Shown: positions 20,465 to 30,330 of the stretch, piece by piece | Layout: every line of letters begins with the position of its first letter | How positions within the stretch are numbered: position 1 is the first letter of the stretch | NCBI GenBank assembly: GCA_944392585.1 | Contig: CALXXA010000034.1 | Coordinates: forward strand, 1 to 52,320 | Length of the DNA: 52,320 nt | Reading direction: 5' to 3' | DNA from: an uncultured Alphaproteobacteria bacterium | GTDB taxonomy: Bacteria; Pseudomonadota; Alphaproteobacteria; CAAHEQ01; UBA3637 | Notes under the pieces: model-generated | Database searches by the model: none | What the model was told of the DNA's origin: nothing | The model's input: the letters and a program-made list of their open reading frames with translations, nothing else | Translations under genes and position numbers: made by a program

Positions 20465-21430
20465 TTATTTTTTTCTTTTTATAAAATTACGTGTTTGTGA
20501 TCCTAAAAAGAATAATCCAGTTAAAAACAAAGGAACAAAGTAATATAAAATCCTAAACGTAATTAAAGCTGCCAAAATGCCTCCTTTTTCTTCGGGAGTA
20601 TGAACAAATAAATATAAAAAAGCTCCTTCAAAAACACCTAATCCCCCCGGGACTTGGGTGGAAATTCCTATCAGTTGAGCGAGTATGAAAATTGTAAGAA
20701 CGTGAATAATGTTTACATCTATGTGATAACTTAACAATGTGTAGAAAACCAAAGATGATGCAATGATATCTAAACTCCCTATAATCATCTGCTCTAGGGT
20801 CATCCTTGCCGAAGGAGCTTTAATTTGAATTTTTCTAAAAGATATTTTTCGTTTCGGATAAATAAAATAAATCCAATATAAAAAAACAAGTATGGAAACC
20901 AAAATAGCCCCTGTATAAAACCAATGAATATAAAGATTATTATGAGATTGATGAAAAAAACTTGATAAAATCAACGCTAAATCAAACACACAAGCCATTC
21001 CTAACAGATAAGTGACACTTTCAAAAGCAATCATCTTTAAAACATTTATTTCACTTAACCCTTGTTTCGAATAAAGCATGTAACGTAAAGAACCTCCGGC
21101 GATATAGGCATGTCCTGTTGTGTTTGTAACTGAAAAACTTGCCATCGCAGCCTCAATCACTTTAGCTTTGGGTAATTTTTTACCGATGTATTTAAGCGCT
21201 AAAAAATCATAACCTGAAAAAGCCATATAGTCACATAAAGTAAAAAACAGTGCTAAAAGAAGAATATAAAAGGGAGTTTGTGATATTAAGCTTAATAGCT
21301 GAGCCCAGCCTATTTTTTGTATCTCATTATATACCAGCCATAATGCGAGAACAAAAAATAAAAAAGCTAAAATCTCTAATAAAAAATCCAACCACTTTTT
21401 CATCATATTCACAAGATGTGCTCTTTTCAT
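20465..21430 (-). CDS. UPF0104 / lysylphosphatidylglycerol-synthase-type membrane protein (YbhN-like)
   Basis: 321 residues, about eight membrane helices. The motif NTTGHAYIAGGSLRYMLYSK near 105-125 and QVPGGLGVFEGAFLYL near 265-280 are characteristic of the membrane domain shared by YbhN and the flippase part of MprF. No soluble aminoacyl-transferase domain is present, so lysyl-lipid synthesis is unlikely; lipid translocation or a related role is more plausible. The start is uncertain because neither candidate ATG (21430 or an internal ATG pair eight codons later) has a clear RBS. Confidence 0.82.
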   Translation of the reverse strand: MKRAHLVNMMKKWLDFLLEILAFLFFVLALWLVYNEIQKIGWAQLLSLISQTPFYILLLALFFTLCDYMAFSGYDFLALKYIGKKLPKAKVIEAAMASFSVTNTTGHAYIAGGSLRYMLYSKQGLSEINVLKMIAFESVTYLLGMACVFDLALILSSFFHQSHNNLYIHWFYTGAILVSILVFLYWIYFIYPKRKISFRKIQIKAPSARMTLEQMIIGSLDIIASSLVFYTLLSYHIDVNIIHVLTIFILAQLIGISTQVPGGLGVFEGAFLYLFVHTPEEKGGILAALITFRILYYFVPLFLTGLFFLGSQTRNFIKRKK

Positions 21431-21449
21431 AGATTTTTCAAGAAGATTC

Positions 21450-21478
21450 TTGCAAAAACATCTTATTGTATGTTATAT
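21450..21478 (+). promoter_or_regulatory. Promoter of the lipoprotein gene at 21504
   Basis: TTGCAA (21450-21455), 17-bp spacer, TTATAT (21473-21478). It overlaps the upstream extension of the reading frame, which supports the later ATG as start. Confidence 0.5.
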
Positions 21479-21503
21479 GATATTATATTTCAGGAGGTTG
21501 GGA

Positions 21504-21899
21504 ATGAAAAGAATTTTGTTTGTTTTATTTGCTTTTGTCTGTTTAAACGCATGTTCTTCTATCAATGAGTTAGATGGATCAACAAGCATGCCGGTTAATT
21601 ATAAATCAAATATTTCCGTAAAAGACTATGAAATTAAAGGAATTGTTCGGGGAGAATACTCCAGGACGTGCATTTTGTTAGGTTTAATTTGTTCCGGAGG
21701 AGTGTATATTTATGATGATTTGATTCAAAAGTCTCAAAAACTAGGCGGGAATTCTGTTGTAAATATGGTCGTTGACAGCGAGAATTCTTCTCCTTTGTGG
21801 TATATTTTATTTTCTAAAAAGAACTATCGCGCCAATGGGTTAGCTATTAAAATTACAAGGACAAATGCCGCTGCCCGAGAACTGTACACGAATAACTAA
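21504..21899 (+). CDS. Small lipoprotein of unknown function
   Basis: 131 residues from the ATG at 21504. That start is chosen because CAGGAGG lies 7 nt upstream and a lipoprotein signal with lipobox LNAC (Cys16) begins there; the reading frame extends 18 residues upstream but across the promoter. The mature part has a Gly-rich stretch (LICSGGVYIYDDLIQKSQKL) and LGGNSVVNMVVDSE, reminiscent of small periplasmic lipoproteins of the TRL or YbjQ-like type, but I do not recognise it firmly. No operon partner is evident: the next gene starts 106 nt downstream with its own promoter. Confidence 0.72.
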   Translation: MKRILFVLFAFVCLNACSSINELDGSTSMPVNYKSNISVKDYEIKGIVRGEYSRTCILLGLICSGGVYIYDDLIQKSQKLGGNSVVNMVVDSENSSPLWYILFSKKNYRANGLAIKITRTNAAARELYTNN

Positions 21900-21955
21900 T
21901 TTTAAGAGCTTCCTTCCGAAAAACAAAATGTTCTTATAAAAATTTAAAACATGTC

Positions 21956-21984
21956 TTGTCAAAAGAAGCCTTTTCCTCTACCTT
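21956..21984 (+). promoter_or_regulatory. Promoter of the flavodiiron gene
   Basis: TTGTCA (21956-21961), 17-bp spacer, TACCTT (21979-21984). The start codon is 22 nt downstream, with AAAGGAGAAG between. Confidence 0.5.
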
Positions 21985-22005
21985 ATAAAAGGAAAGGAGA
22001 AGAAA

Positions 22006-23181
22006 ATGTCTGTACAAAAAGTTGTTGAAAATGTGTACGCTGTCGGCGTTAAGGATCCAAAAAGGCTTTTGTTTGATCAGCTAATGCCTTTAGAAGAAGG
22101 GACGAGTTATAATTCTTATTTAATTAAAGGAAGTGAGAAGATAGCTTTGATAGATACTGTTTATCCTCCCTTTGAAGAAAGTATCGAAGAAAAACTGAAA
22201 AATCTTCATATAGACCATATAGATTATATTATTGCCAATCATGGAGAACAAGATCATTCCGGAGCTCTTCCCGGACTGTTAAAAAAATATCCTAAGGCAA
22301 AAATAGTGACGAATCAAAAGTGCAAAGAAATTACAATGGGTTTTTTGCCTTTAAAAGACGATGATTATATCGTTGTCGAGGATGGGGATTCTATCAGTCT
22401 GGGAAATAAGACTTTGAAATTTATGTTGATGCCGTGGGTTCACTGGCCGGATACAATGTTTACTTTTTTGAAAGAGGATGGGATTTTATTTACGACTGAT
22501 TTTTTTGGAGCTCATGCGACTAACTTTGACTTATTTTGGGAGGATGATCCGCGTTTAATCCCGTTGGCTAAAGCTTATTATGCGGAAATCATGCAACCTT
22601 TTGCGAGAATTTTTAAAAAATATATTTCTCAAGTGGAAGAATTAAATCCTCAGATGATTGCTTCTTCTCATGGTCCTATCTATAAAAAACCTTCTTTTAT
22701 TATAGATCTTTATAAAAAATGGACCTCCGAAAATAAAAAGAATCAAGTCATTATCGTTGCTGTTTCTATGTATGGATCTACTAATTTAATGGTTGATTAT
22801 TTAACAAATATACTGACGGAGAAGGGTATCTCTGTAAAGTATTTTGACGCAGTTCATTTCAATGCGACAAGCCTGGCAAGTGAGTTAATTGACAGTATGG
22901 GGTTAATTATTGCAACGCCGACCGTTCTGACGGGACCTCATCCGGCTGTTGTCATGCCGATTTTCTTAACAAATGTTTTAAAACCAACCTTAAAGTATAT
23001 TGCTTTGATAGGATCGTATAGTTGGGGAACTTTGGTGGATAAACAAGTTATGAATATGTTGAATAATTTAAAAGATGTTCAAATCTTGCCGCCGGTTTTA
23101 GTTAAAGGAACTCCTAAAGAGGCTGATAAGTTAGCTTTAGATGGTTTGGGAGAGGAAATTATTGCCATACATAACAAGTAA
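22006..23181 (+). CDS. Flavodiiron protein (A-type flavoprotein, O2/NO reductase)
   Basis: 391 residues, the class A length: an N-terminal metallo-beta-lactamase-like diiron domain and a C-terminal flavodoxin domain, with no rubredoxin domain. Iron ligands are visible in HGEQDH near residue 79-84 (H-x-E-x-D-H), a His in PWVHWPDTMF near 147, Asp in TTDFFGAH near 166, and SSHGPIY near 223. The FMN-binding loop is SMYGSTNLM near 255. Such proteins reduce O2 to water or NO to N2O and protect anaerobes, taking electrons from rubredoxin or another partner not seen here. The RBS is GGAG and the gene is monocistronic. Confidence 0.94.
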   Translation: MSVQKVVENVYAVGVKDPKRLLFDQLMPLEEGTSYNSYLIKGSEKIALIDTVYPPFEESIEEKLKNLHIDHIDYIIANHGEQDHSGALPGLLKKYPKAKIVTNQKCKEITMGFLPLKDDDYIVVEDGDSISLGNKTLKFMLMPWVHWPDTMFTFLKEDGILFTTDFFGAHATNFDLFWEDDPRLIPLAKAYYAEIMQPFARIFKKYISQVEELNPQMIASSHGPIYKKPSFIIDLYKKWTSENKKNQVIIVAVSMYGSTNLMVDYLTNILTEKGISVKYFDAVHFNATSLASELIDSMGLIIATPTVLTGPHPAVVMPIFLTNVLKPTLKYIALIGSYSWGTLVDKQVMNMLNNLKDVQILPPVLVKGTPKEADKLALDGLGEEIIAIHNK

Positions 23182-23269
23182 TTTCTTGATATATAGAAAA
23201 CTTTTTATTTTAAAAGTATCATGAAGCGGATGTGTCAGACTTGTTTCTTAAAATGTGATTTGTATCAAA

Positions 23270-23728
23270 TTAAACAAGTTCATAAAATAAACCAGTCTGC
23301 CGCATCGCTTCTCCTGTGATAATAGCGCAAGAGAGAGCAACATTTAAAGATCTTTTATCCGGTCTCATGGGAATACGAATCCGTTCGTCTGCTTTTTGAT
23401 GAACTTCATCTGGGACACCACAACTTTCTCTCCCCATTATAATGATATCATCCTTGTGATAAGTGAAGTCCGTATATAAGCGACTGCCTTTTGTCGTACA
23501 TAAGATTAATCGGCCTGGAAGATGTTTTTGAAGAAAATCTTCCCATGAAAAGTAACGAGAAATGGTTGCTTCTTTTAAATAGTCCATTCCGGCTCTTTTT
23601 AATCCTTTGTCGTCTAGTATGAAACCACAGGGCTCAATAATATCAACAGAAAGCCCAAAACAAGTCGCCATTCTGATAATTGTTCCCGTATTTTGAGGAA
23701 TATCAGGTTGAAATAACGCAATACGCAT
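23270..23728 (-). CDS. trmL: tRNA (cytidine/uridine-34-2'-O)-methyltransferase TrmL
   Basis: 152 residues. TrmL is a small SPOUT methyltransferase that modifies the wobble ribose of certain leucine tRNAs. The start IALFQPDIPQNTGTIIR is characteristic. MGRESCGVPDEV near 107 and IPMRPDKRSLNVALSCAI near 125 form the SAM-binding knot. The start codon overlaps the stop of hemY by one base (TAATG), so translation is coupled. Confidence 0.94.
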   Translation of the reverse strand: MRIALFQPDIPQNTGTIIRMATCFGLSVDIIEPCGFILDDKGLKRAGMDYLKEATISRYFSWEDFLQKHLPGRLILCTTKGSRLYTDFTYHKDDIIIMGRESCGVPDEVHQKADERIRIPMRPDKRSLNVALSCAIITGEAMRQTGLFYELV

Positions 23729-24921
23729 TACAAGGCCTCCATGGAAGCGAATTCGTTACATATCGGACAAGTCGGAGACCATACGTCGCTTGTATAAGCA
23801 CATTTGGAACAAGAAAAAGAGTTTAAAGGTTCGGCTATCTTCATTTTATCAACCCACTTTTGAGCTTCTTTCGTATTGTGATGAGCTTCTTGTTCATAAA
23901 AAGCCATCATAGTAGCGACGGGCATGGTTAAAGTATACGCAGCTAAATAATCATCGAGTTCTTTTTTGGCTTGTCCCCATAGTTTTGCTTGTAAGGCGCT
24001 GTCAGCTAAAGCAAGGTAAGTGATTTTATTACCGGGATGTTTCGCAACGAATTTTTCAATTTTTTTATATCTGGAGAGAGCATCTTCTTTAGAAAATAAA
24101 TTTGTATATGCTTTATATACTTCCCAAGATGGTTTTTTCTCCCATGCAAAGGTTAAAATACGTGGGGCTTTTTTAGGATAAGCCTTTGAAGCGTCTAAAG
24201 CTGCTTGAGGTAACCAAGGGGCTATGTTAAAAGCCTCTAACGGCTTGTCTAATTTTAGTAATAAAGTTGCCTCTTGGGTTTTATAACATAAATCAGAAAA
24301 AACATTTAATTTTCTGGAAAGATGCAATGTTTTCAAAGCATTTTCCCAATTTTCGGTGAGAGTTTGTAATTGTAATGTTTTTTGAATAAGCCAGGGAATA
24401 TTTTTATATTTATCTAATGCTTTTTCGCATAGAGACAAAGCGGCGGTTAAATTTCCATTCTTTTGTTCAATGTCTATGAGTCCTTTCCATCCGGCGAGTT
24501 CTGTTTCTTGAGATTCCGATAATTTTTGAAAAACTTCGGGAGTCGGGTTTAAGAGAGTTTTTAAAAGTAAGTTTAAGGAAGTATTAGAAGAAAAAGTCTT
24601 ATCAATGCGCTTTATAAGAGTCTTCCCCGCATTTTCATCTTTTGCCGCGATTGCGTTTAAAACTTGGAGCATTATGTTTTCGCGTCTTTTTTGTTTTTGG
24701 CGGATAAGAGACCGTCGTATCCATCTGACAAATAAGAAAGGAATTCTTAAAATATAAACAACTAAAAAAATGAATGCAATAAATGCAAGTAAAACAGCTA
24801 CGGAAGTTGTTATTTCATAATCTAACCATGAAACAGTTATCGTGCCGGGATGATCAACGAGCCATAAACTCAGCAGAATAAAAACTAAAGCAAATAACAA
24901 AAATATTAAAACTTTTTTCAT
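23728..24921 (-). CDS. hemY: HemY-family TPR membrane protein with C-terminal zinc ribbon
   Basis: 397 residues. Two N-terminal membrane helices (about 5-22 and 40-62) containing HPGTITVSWLDYEI match the HemY_N domain. TPR-like helices follow, with KPSWEVYKAYTNL near 265. The C-terminus has CSKCAYTSDVWSPTCPIC, a rubredoxin-type metal ribbon common in alphaproteobacterial HemY and in LapB. Despite the name, HemY proteins are not established haem enzymes; a scaffold role is likelier. It lies 3 nt behind the Mic60-like gene, as in many alphaproteobacteria. The RBS is AAAGGAA. Confidence 0.88.
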   Translation of the reverse strand: MKKVLIFLLFALVFILLSLWLVDHPGTITVSWLDYEITTSVAVLLAFIAFIFLVVYILRIPFLFVRWIRRSLIRQKQKRRENIMLQVLNAIAAKDENAGKTLIKRIDKTFSSNTSLNLLLKTLLNPTPEVFQKLSESQETELAGWKGLIDIEQKNGNLTAALSLCEKALDKYKNIPWLIQKTLQLQTLTENWENALKTLHLSRKLNVFSDLCYKTQEATLLLKLDKPLEAFNIAPWLPQAALDASKAYPKKAPRILTFAWEKKPSWEVYKAYTNLFSKEDALSRYKKIEKFVAKHPGNKITYLALADSALQAKLWGQAKKELDDYLAAYTLTMPVATMMAFYEQEAHHNTKEAQKWVDKMKIAEPLNSFSCSKCAYTSDVWSPTCPICNEFASMEAL

Positions 24922-24924
24922 GTT

Positions 24925-25890
24925 TTAATTCCTTTCTTCATGAGTAAGAGATTTTATTATTTTATCCAGAGTAATACGGGCAGAAGCATTTTGTATAAAA
25001 TCTGTCATTAAAAGATATTGTTCGGGAGGTAGATTTTTAAGAGTGTCGATCATTTTCTGGAGTTGCCCTTCTTTAAGTTGGTCGTGTGCTTTGTAGAGAA
25101 TGTTCATTCCCGTAAGATTTTTATCCTGAATAACCAAAGGACGGATTTGAATGAGAGATTTAAAGAAAACACGAATATTTTCTGTCCATGACAATGTTTT
25201 TTCTTTTGTGTAGAAAGAGTAAGCGACTATTTTAGCTTCTTGAACATAAAATTGTTGTAATTGTGGAAGTGTCGGAATTCCGGTTATACCAAAACTACCC
25301 AATTGTTGTTGGACTTGTATGGCGAAAATGTTTTGAGGATCATTCAATAAAACTTTTTGCAACTGCTTTTGGTAAGGACGCCCGGTCGAAATTAAATAAT
25401 AAAGAAATAAAGAATCTATTATTTTTTGATTTTGACGTTCTTTTAATGAATTAAGTTCTTTTTCCATTTCTTCGATTTTTTGGGTTTCTTTTTCAAGACA
25501 CTCTGGCGAGGAGGCAGCAGGATAGGAAACATCATCGAAAGTGGACGAGGGAGAAGAAAGAAGACCTTGTTCTTTTGCGGAAGAGACAGAAGGGGTATCA
25601 TAATCTAAAACAGAAGAGGGCAACGGCGCTGGAATTTTTGGGGAGGGATTTACATAAATAGGGTTAAGTCGATTTTGTGAAGGTGCAAAAAAATAAATAT
25701 AAAAAATAAAAACAGTTAAAATACATATACTAATCCAGAAAATAACTTTAATAAAGGAAGAAACAGTTGGGGAAGCTCTTTTTATATTATCGTCAGAAGT
25801 AGATTTTGTTTCTTTATATGGTATCTCAGAAACAGATGTTTTAGAAAGTGTTTCTGTCAGAAGATTTTTCCCCTTGGATTTTTGAACCAT
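24925..25890 (-). CDS. Mic60/mitofilin-like inner-membrane protein
   Basis: 321 residues. A Ser/Lys-rich cytoplasmic N-terminus, one membrane helix at about 46-68, a Pro/Ser-rich linker, a short coiled coil near 130-155 (CLEKETQKIEEMEKELNSL), then a helical C-terminal domain. The segment around IRVFFKSLIQIRPL is like the Mic60 C-terminal domain. Position is the stronger evidence: in alphaproteobacteria the Mic60 (COG4223) gene sits just upstream of hemY, as here. Alphaproteobacterial Mic60 shapes intracytoplasmic membranes and relates to mitochondrial cristae. This one is short, mostly in the coiled coil. The start has GGAGGG. Confidence 0.65.
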   Translation of the reverse strand: MVQKSKGKNLLTETLSKTSVSEIPYKETKSTSDDNIKRASPTVSSFIKVIFWISICILTVFIFYIYFFAPSQNRLNPIYVNPSPKIPAPLPSSVLDYDTPSVSSAKEQGLLSSPSSTFDDVSYPAASSPECLEKETQKIEEMEKELNSLKERQNQKIIDSLFLYYLISTGRPYQKQLQKVLLNDPQNIFAIQVQQQLGSFGITGIPTLPQLQQFYVQEAKIVAYSFYTKEKTLSWTENIRVFFKSLIQIRPLVIQDKNLTGMNILYKAHDQLKEGQLQKMIDTLKNLPPEQYLLMTDFIQNASARITLDKIIKSLTHEERN

Positions 25891-25988
25891 TTTTCCCTCC
25901 GTTAAATAATTTTAAATAAGTGTAGCATTGTCTTTTTTAAAAAGAAAGTTTTTGATGAAAAAAAGTGAAAAAAAAATTGTGTTTATAA

Positions 25989-27095
<1,107 letters not shown>

Positions 27096-27110
27096 AAAAG
27101 GAAGCGGTCC

Positions 27111-27971
27111 ATGAAAAGCAGGATGGGTCGCATCCGAATATTTAAATTCTTTTACCGCCGTTTCGGGGTTTATTTATATTTTTTGTTGGCATGCGGATTG
27201 CTTCTGTTAGGGCTTTCAAAACATCCTATTTTAGAAAAAACCAGGTCTGTTATTGCCGATTTTACTTGTGAGATAGTTTCCATTTTATATACACCTTTCC
27301 AAGGGTTGGGGTATATAGGTGAATATATGAGCGACTTTTGGGATATATATAATGAAAATCTTCTTTTAAAAGAAGAAAACGATAAATTGCTCTATTGGGT
27401 GAATCGTGCGCAGCAATTAAAACAAGAAAATGATTCGTTAAAAAAAGAATTAAATTTTGCTGTTCCTTCTTTAGGAAAAACAATAACGGCTTATATCGTC
27501 GCCGATAATGGAGGCGCCTTCACGAGATCTGTTCTAGTGCAGGCAGGTGAAAAAGAGGGTGTTCGAAAAGGGTTTGTAGCCCTTTATAACGCAGGGCTCC
27601 TTGGACGAATCGTTTCCGTTGGAGAAAAAGCTTCAAGATTGTTATTATTGACGGATTATGCCTCTCGTGTTCCTGTTTATGTCGGAGAAAGACGTTATTT
27701 AGGAATCGTTGAGGGAAATAATTCTTCTATTTTGCATTTAACCTCCTTACCGGAAGGTGCTATTGTTCGAGAAGGTGATTATATTACAACCTCCGGTCAT
27801 GCCGGTGTTTTTCCTATGGGGTTGGCTGTCGGGACTGTTTCTAAAATCAGAAAAGATGAAATTGAAGTTATTCCTTTTGTTTCTCAGGAAAAAGTGGATT
27901 TTGTCCGTTTGGTAGATTTCGGAATCGGAGGTCTCTTGCCTAGTGAAATAATAATTGAGGAGAAAAAATGA
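27111..27971 (+). CDS. mreC: Rod shape-determining protein MreC
   Basis: 286 residues. One N-terminal membrane helix (about 22-42), a coiled coil near 80-115 (ENLLLKEENDKL, LKQENDSLKKEL), then the two beta-barrel domains with family sequences such as LLTDYASRVPVYV near 182 and GDYITTSGHAGVFPMGLAVG near 225. MreC binds PBP2 and activates the RodA-PBP2 elongation machinery in the periplasm. It lies 15 nt after mreB and overlaps mreD by 4 nt. Confidence 0.95.
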   Translation: MKSRMGRIRIFKFFYRRFGVYLYFLLACGLLLLGLSKHPILEKTRSVIADFTCEIVSILYTPFQGLGYIGEYMSDFWDIYNENLLLKEENDKLLYWVNRAQQLKQENDSLKKELNFAVPSLGKTITAYIVADNGGAFTRSVLVQAGEKEGVRKGFVALYNAGLLGRIVSVGEKASRLLLLTDYASRVPVYVGERRYLGIVEGNNSSILHLTSLPEGAIVREGDYITTSGHAGVFPMGLAVGTVSKIRKDEIEVIPFVSQEKVDFVRLVDFGIGGLLPSEIIIEEKK

Positions 27972-28489
27972 AATTTCGGGATATTTCTCCTTATTTAATG
28001 GATGGATTTATTAAAAGTATTCCTTTTCTTACATGTTTTAGCTTCCTTTTTTTAGGTTTGTTTCCTTTTCGTCTTTCTTTTTTTATCGAGCTTTTTCTTC
28101 CTTTTACCTATATTTCTCTTTTTTGTTGGCTGATTTTACGTCCGGATTTACTTCCTCCTGCTTCTATTTTCGTTTTAGGATTGCTGTCTGATTTGATATA
28201 TATGAATCCATTAGGTATTAATACTTTTGTTTTTATGTTGTTTTATTTAATTGTTTATACTCAACGGAGGTTTTTAATCGGACATTCTTTTTTATTCCTA
28301 TGGAATACTTTTGCCATTTTTATCATACCGTTGTTTATTCTTCAATGGGGTTTAGTCAGTCTGTTACGAGGACAGTTCATGCCGATTAATTCTATGATTG
28401 GACAATGCTTTTTGTTAATCGGATTTTATCCGTTTATAGCATGGTTTTGCTCAAAATTATATAACTCTTATTTGGATGATATCTCATGA
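27968..28489 (+). CDS. mreD: Rod shape-determining protein MreD
   Basis: 173 residues, five or so membrane helices and little soluble sequence, as expected for MreD, a membrane partner of MreC. The family-type segment is GLLSDLIYMNPLGINTF near 75-92 with the conserved D/G-x-P-L-G pattern. It is identified mainly by position: it overlaps mreC and mrdA by 4 nt each (ATGA), between the other rod genes. Confidence 0.92.
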   Translation: MKFRDISPYLMDGFIKSIPFLTCFSFLFLGLFPFRLSFFIELFLPFTYISLFCWLILRPDLLPPASIFVLGLLSDLIYMNPLGINTFVFMLFYLIVYTQRRFLIGHSFLFLWNTFAIFIIPLFILQWGLVSLLRGQFMPINSMIGQCFLLIGFYPFIAWFCSKLYNSYLDDIS

Positions 28490-30330
28490 CTTGGCAGGCA
28501 GATGGAGTTAAAGAAATAACAAGACGAACTTTCCTGATGGGAGGAATTCAAATCGCTTTAGCCTGTGTTTTGTTCGGAAGAATGTTTTATTTACAGGTTA
28601 TTGAAGCAGATAAATATAAAATGTTAGCAGATAAAAACAGAATAGGAGTAAGGCTGATTGCTCCTCCGCGAGGATTGATTTTAGATTATAATGACATTCC
28701 TTTAGCTTATAATAGAAAAGCTTTTCGGAGTGTTATTGTTGCAGAAGATACAAATGGCAGTGTTCGGTCTACTTTATTAAACCTTAGTAAGTTAGTTCCT
28801 ATTTCCGATGAGGAAATTGAACGAATCGTTAAAGAAATTAAACAAAAACGTTCTTTTATGTCTGTTCGTATAAAAGACGATTTATCTTTTGATGAAATGG
28901 CTTCTATTCAGCTTAATATACCGGATCTGCCGGGAATTTCCATTGAAGATAGTTTAATGCGAGTTTATCCTACTGCGGAAAAAAGTGCTCATGCCATCGG
29001 ATACATATCTTTTATGACAGAAGAAGATTTAAAAGAACAAGAAAAACTTCAAAAGATGCCGGATGTTCGTATCGGGAGAACTGGTGTTGAAGAATTTTAT
29101 GAGGAGAAATTGTACGGGAAAACTGGAACCAGAAAAGTCGAAATTAATGCAGTTGGGCGAGAGGTTCGTGAATTAGAAAAGCAAGATGCCGTCCCGGGAG
29201 AAAATTTAAGGTTATTTTTGGATTCTAGATTGCAGGAAATCGGATATAACGCTTTGAAAGAGGAAGCCGCTTCTGCTGTTTTGATAGATATAGAAACCGG
29301 AGGAGTGAAAATGTTGGTTTCTACACCTTCTTATGATCCAAATATATTTAATGCTCCGTTAGATATGAAAACGTGGGAGAACTTATCAAAAAATGAACGG
29401 CGTCCTTTAATGAACAAGGCAATAGCCGGTTTGTATTCTCCGGGATCCGTTTTTAAAATAGTTGTTGCTCTTGCAGCTTTAGAAAATAATGTTATTAATG
29501 AACATACACGAATTCAATGTGACGGGAGACTTTTAGTCGGTAATCATCCTTTCCATTGTTGGAAGAAAAATGGACATGGTGCTTTAAATTTAGTTGAGGC
29601 TTTACAACATTCTTGTGATATTTTCTTTTATCAGGTCGCATATGACACGGGTGTCGATAAAATCGTAGAAATGGCTGCTCGGTTAGGATTCGGAGAAATA
29701 ACAGGGATTGATTTAATCGGCGAAAAAGGAGGGCTTTTGCCGTCTCGATTATGGAAAGAAGCAAAATATGGAGATGCTTGGCGGCGAGGGGACACAATGA
29801 ACTTGGGTATCGGGCAGGGATTCTTATTAGCAACGCCTCTTCAAATGGCGTTAATGATGGCTCGTGTCGCTGGTCAGGGGAAAAAAATTATTCCGAAATT
29901 AGCTCAGTCGGAGGAAGTGAAAATTGAAGAAACTTTAGATATTTCTCCTAAAAATTTGAAATTGGTGTTAAAAGGACTAAATGCTGTTGTTAATGAACGT
30001 GGAGGAACTGCATATCATACCAGAATTAATGTTAATGGTCAGCGGATGGGAGGAAAAACAGCGAGTACTCAAATCAGACGAATCACTCTTAAAGAACGAG
30101 AAGAAGGTCTTAAACAGCAACATGAGCTCAAATGGAAAGATAGAGACCATGCTTTTTTTGTAGGGTACGCTCCGACAGATAGACCAAAGTATGCTTTGGT
30201 GGTTGCTGTTGAACACGGAGGCGGAGGAGGCTCAAAAGCGGCTCCGATTGCAAGTGAGATTATGCGAAAAGTTTTGGAATTAGAACAAATTGATGTGGAA
30301 ACAAAAAAAACAAAGGAAAGTCAGAAATGA
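28486..30330 (+). CDS. mrdA: Penicillin-binding protein 2 (elongation transpeptidase)
   Basis: 614 residues. An N-terminal membrane helix (about 14-35), a dimerisation/pedestal domain and a transpeptidase domain. It cross-links glycan strands during elongation with RodA as glycosyltransferase. SxxK is SVFK in SPGSVFKIV near residue 324, SxN is SCD near 380 as in other PBP2 proteins. The third motif reads GGKTASTQ near 521, so the usual K-T/S-G is K-T-A. HGGGGGSKAAPIA near 570 is the expected tail. It overlaps mreD and rodA by 4 nt each. Confidence 0.95.
   Translation: MTWQADGVKEITRRTFLMGGIQIALACVLFGRMFYLQVIEADKYKMLADKNRIGVRLIAPPRGLILDYNDIPLAYNRKAFRSVIVAEDTNGSVRSTLLNLSKLVPISDEEIERIVKEIKQKRSFMSVRIKDDLSFDEMASIQLNIPDLPGISIEDSLMRVYPTAEKSAHAIGYISFMTEEDLKEQEKLQKMPDVRIGRTGVEEFYEEKLYGKTGTRKVEINAVGREVRELEKQDAVPGENLRLFLDSRLQEIGYNALKEEAASAVLIDIETGGVKMLVSTPSYDPNIFNAPLDMKTWENLSKNERRPLMNKAIAGLYSPGSVFKIVVALAALENNVINEHTRIQCDGRLLVGNHPFHCWKKNGHGALNLVEALQHSCDIFFYQVAYDTGVDKIVEMAARLGFGEITGIDLIGEKGGLLPSRLWKEAKYGDAWRRGDTMNLGIGQGFLLATPLQMALMMARVAGQGKKIIPKLAQSEEVKIEETLDISPKNLKLVLKGLNAVVNERGGTAYHTRINVNGQRMGGKTASTQIRRITLKEREEGLKQQHELKWKDRDHAFFVGYAPTDRPKYALVVAVEHGGGGGSKAAPIASEIMRKVLELEQIDVETKKTKESQK

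Noticed and set aside
23728-24921. LapB (LPS assembly) instead of HemY because of the C-terminal rubredoxin-like ribbon
   Set aside because: The two-helix N-terminus with HPGTITVSW is HemY_N, and the neighbour is a Mic60-like gene as in alphaproteobacterial hemY loci.
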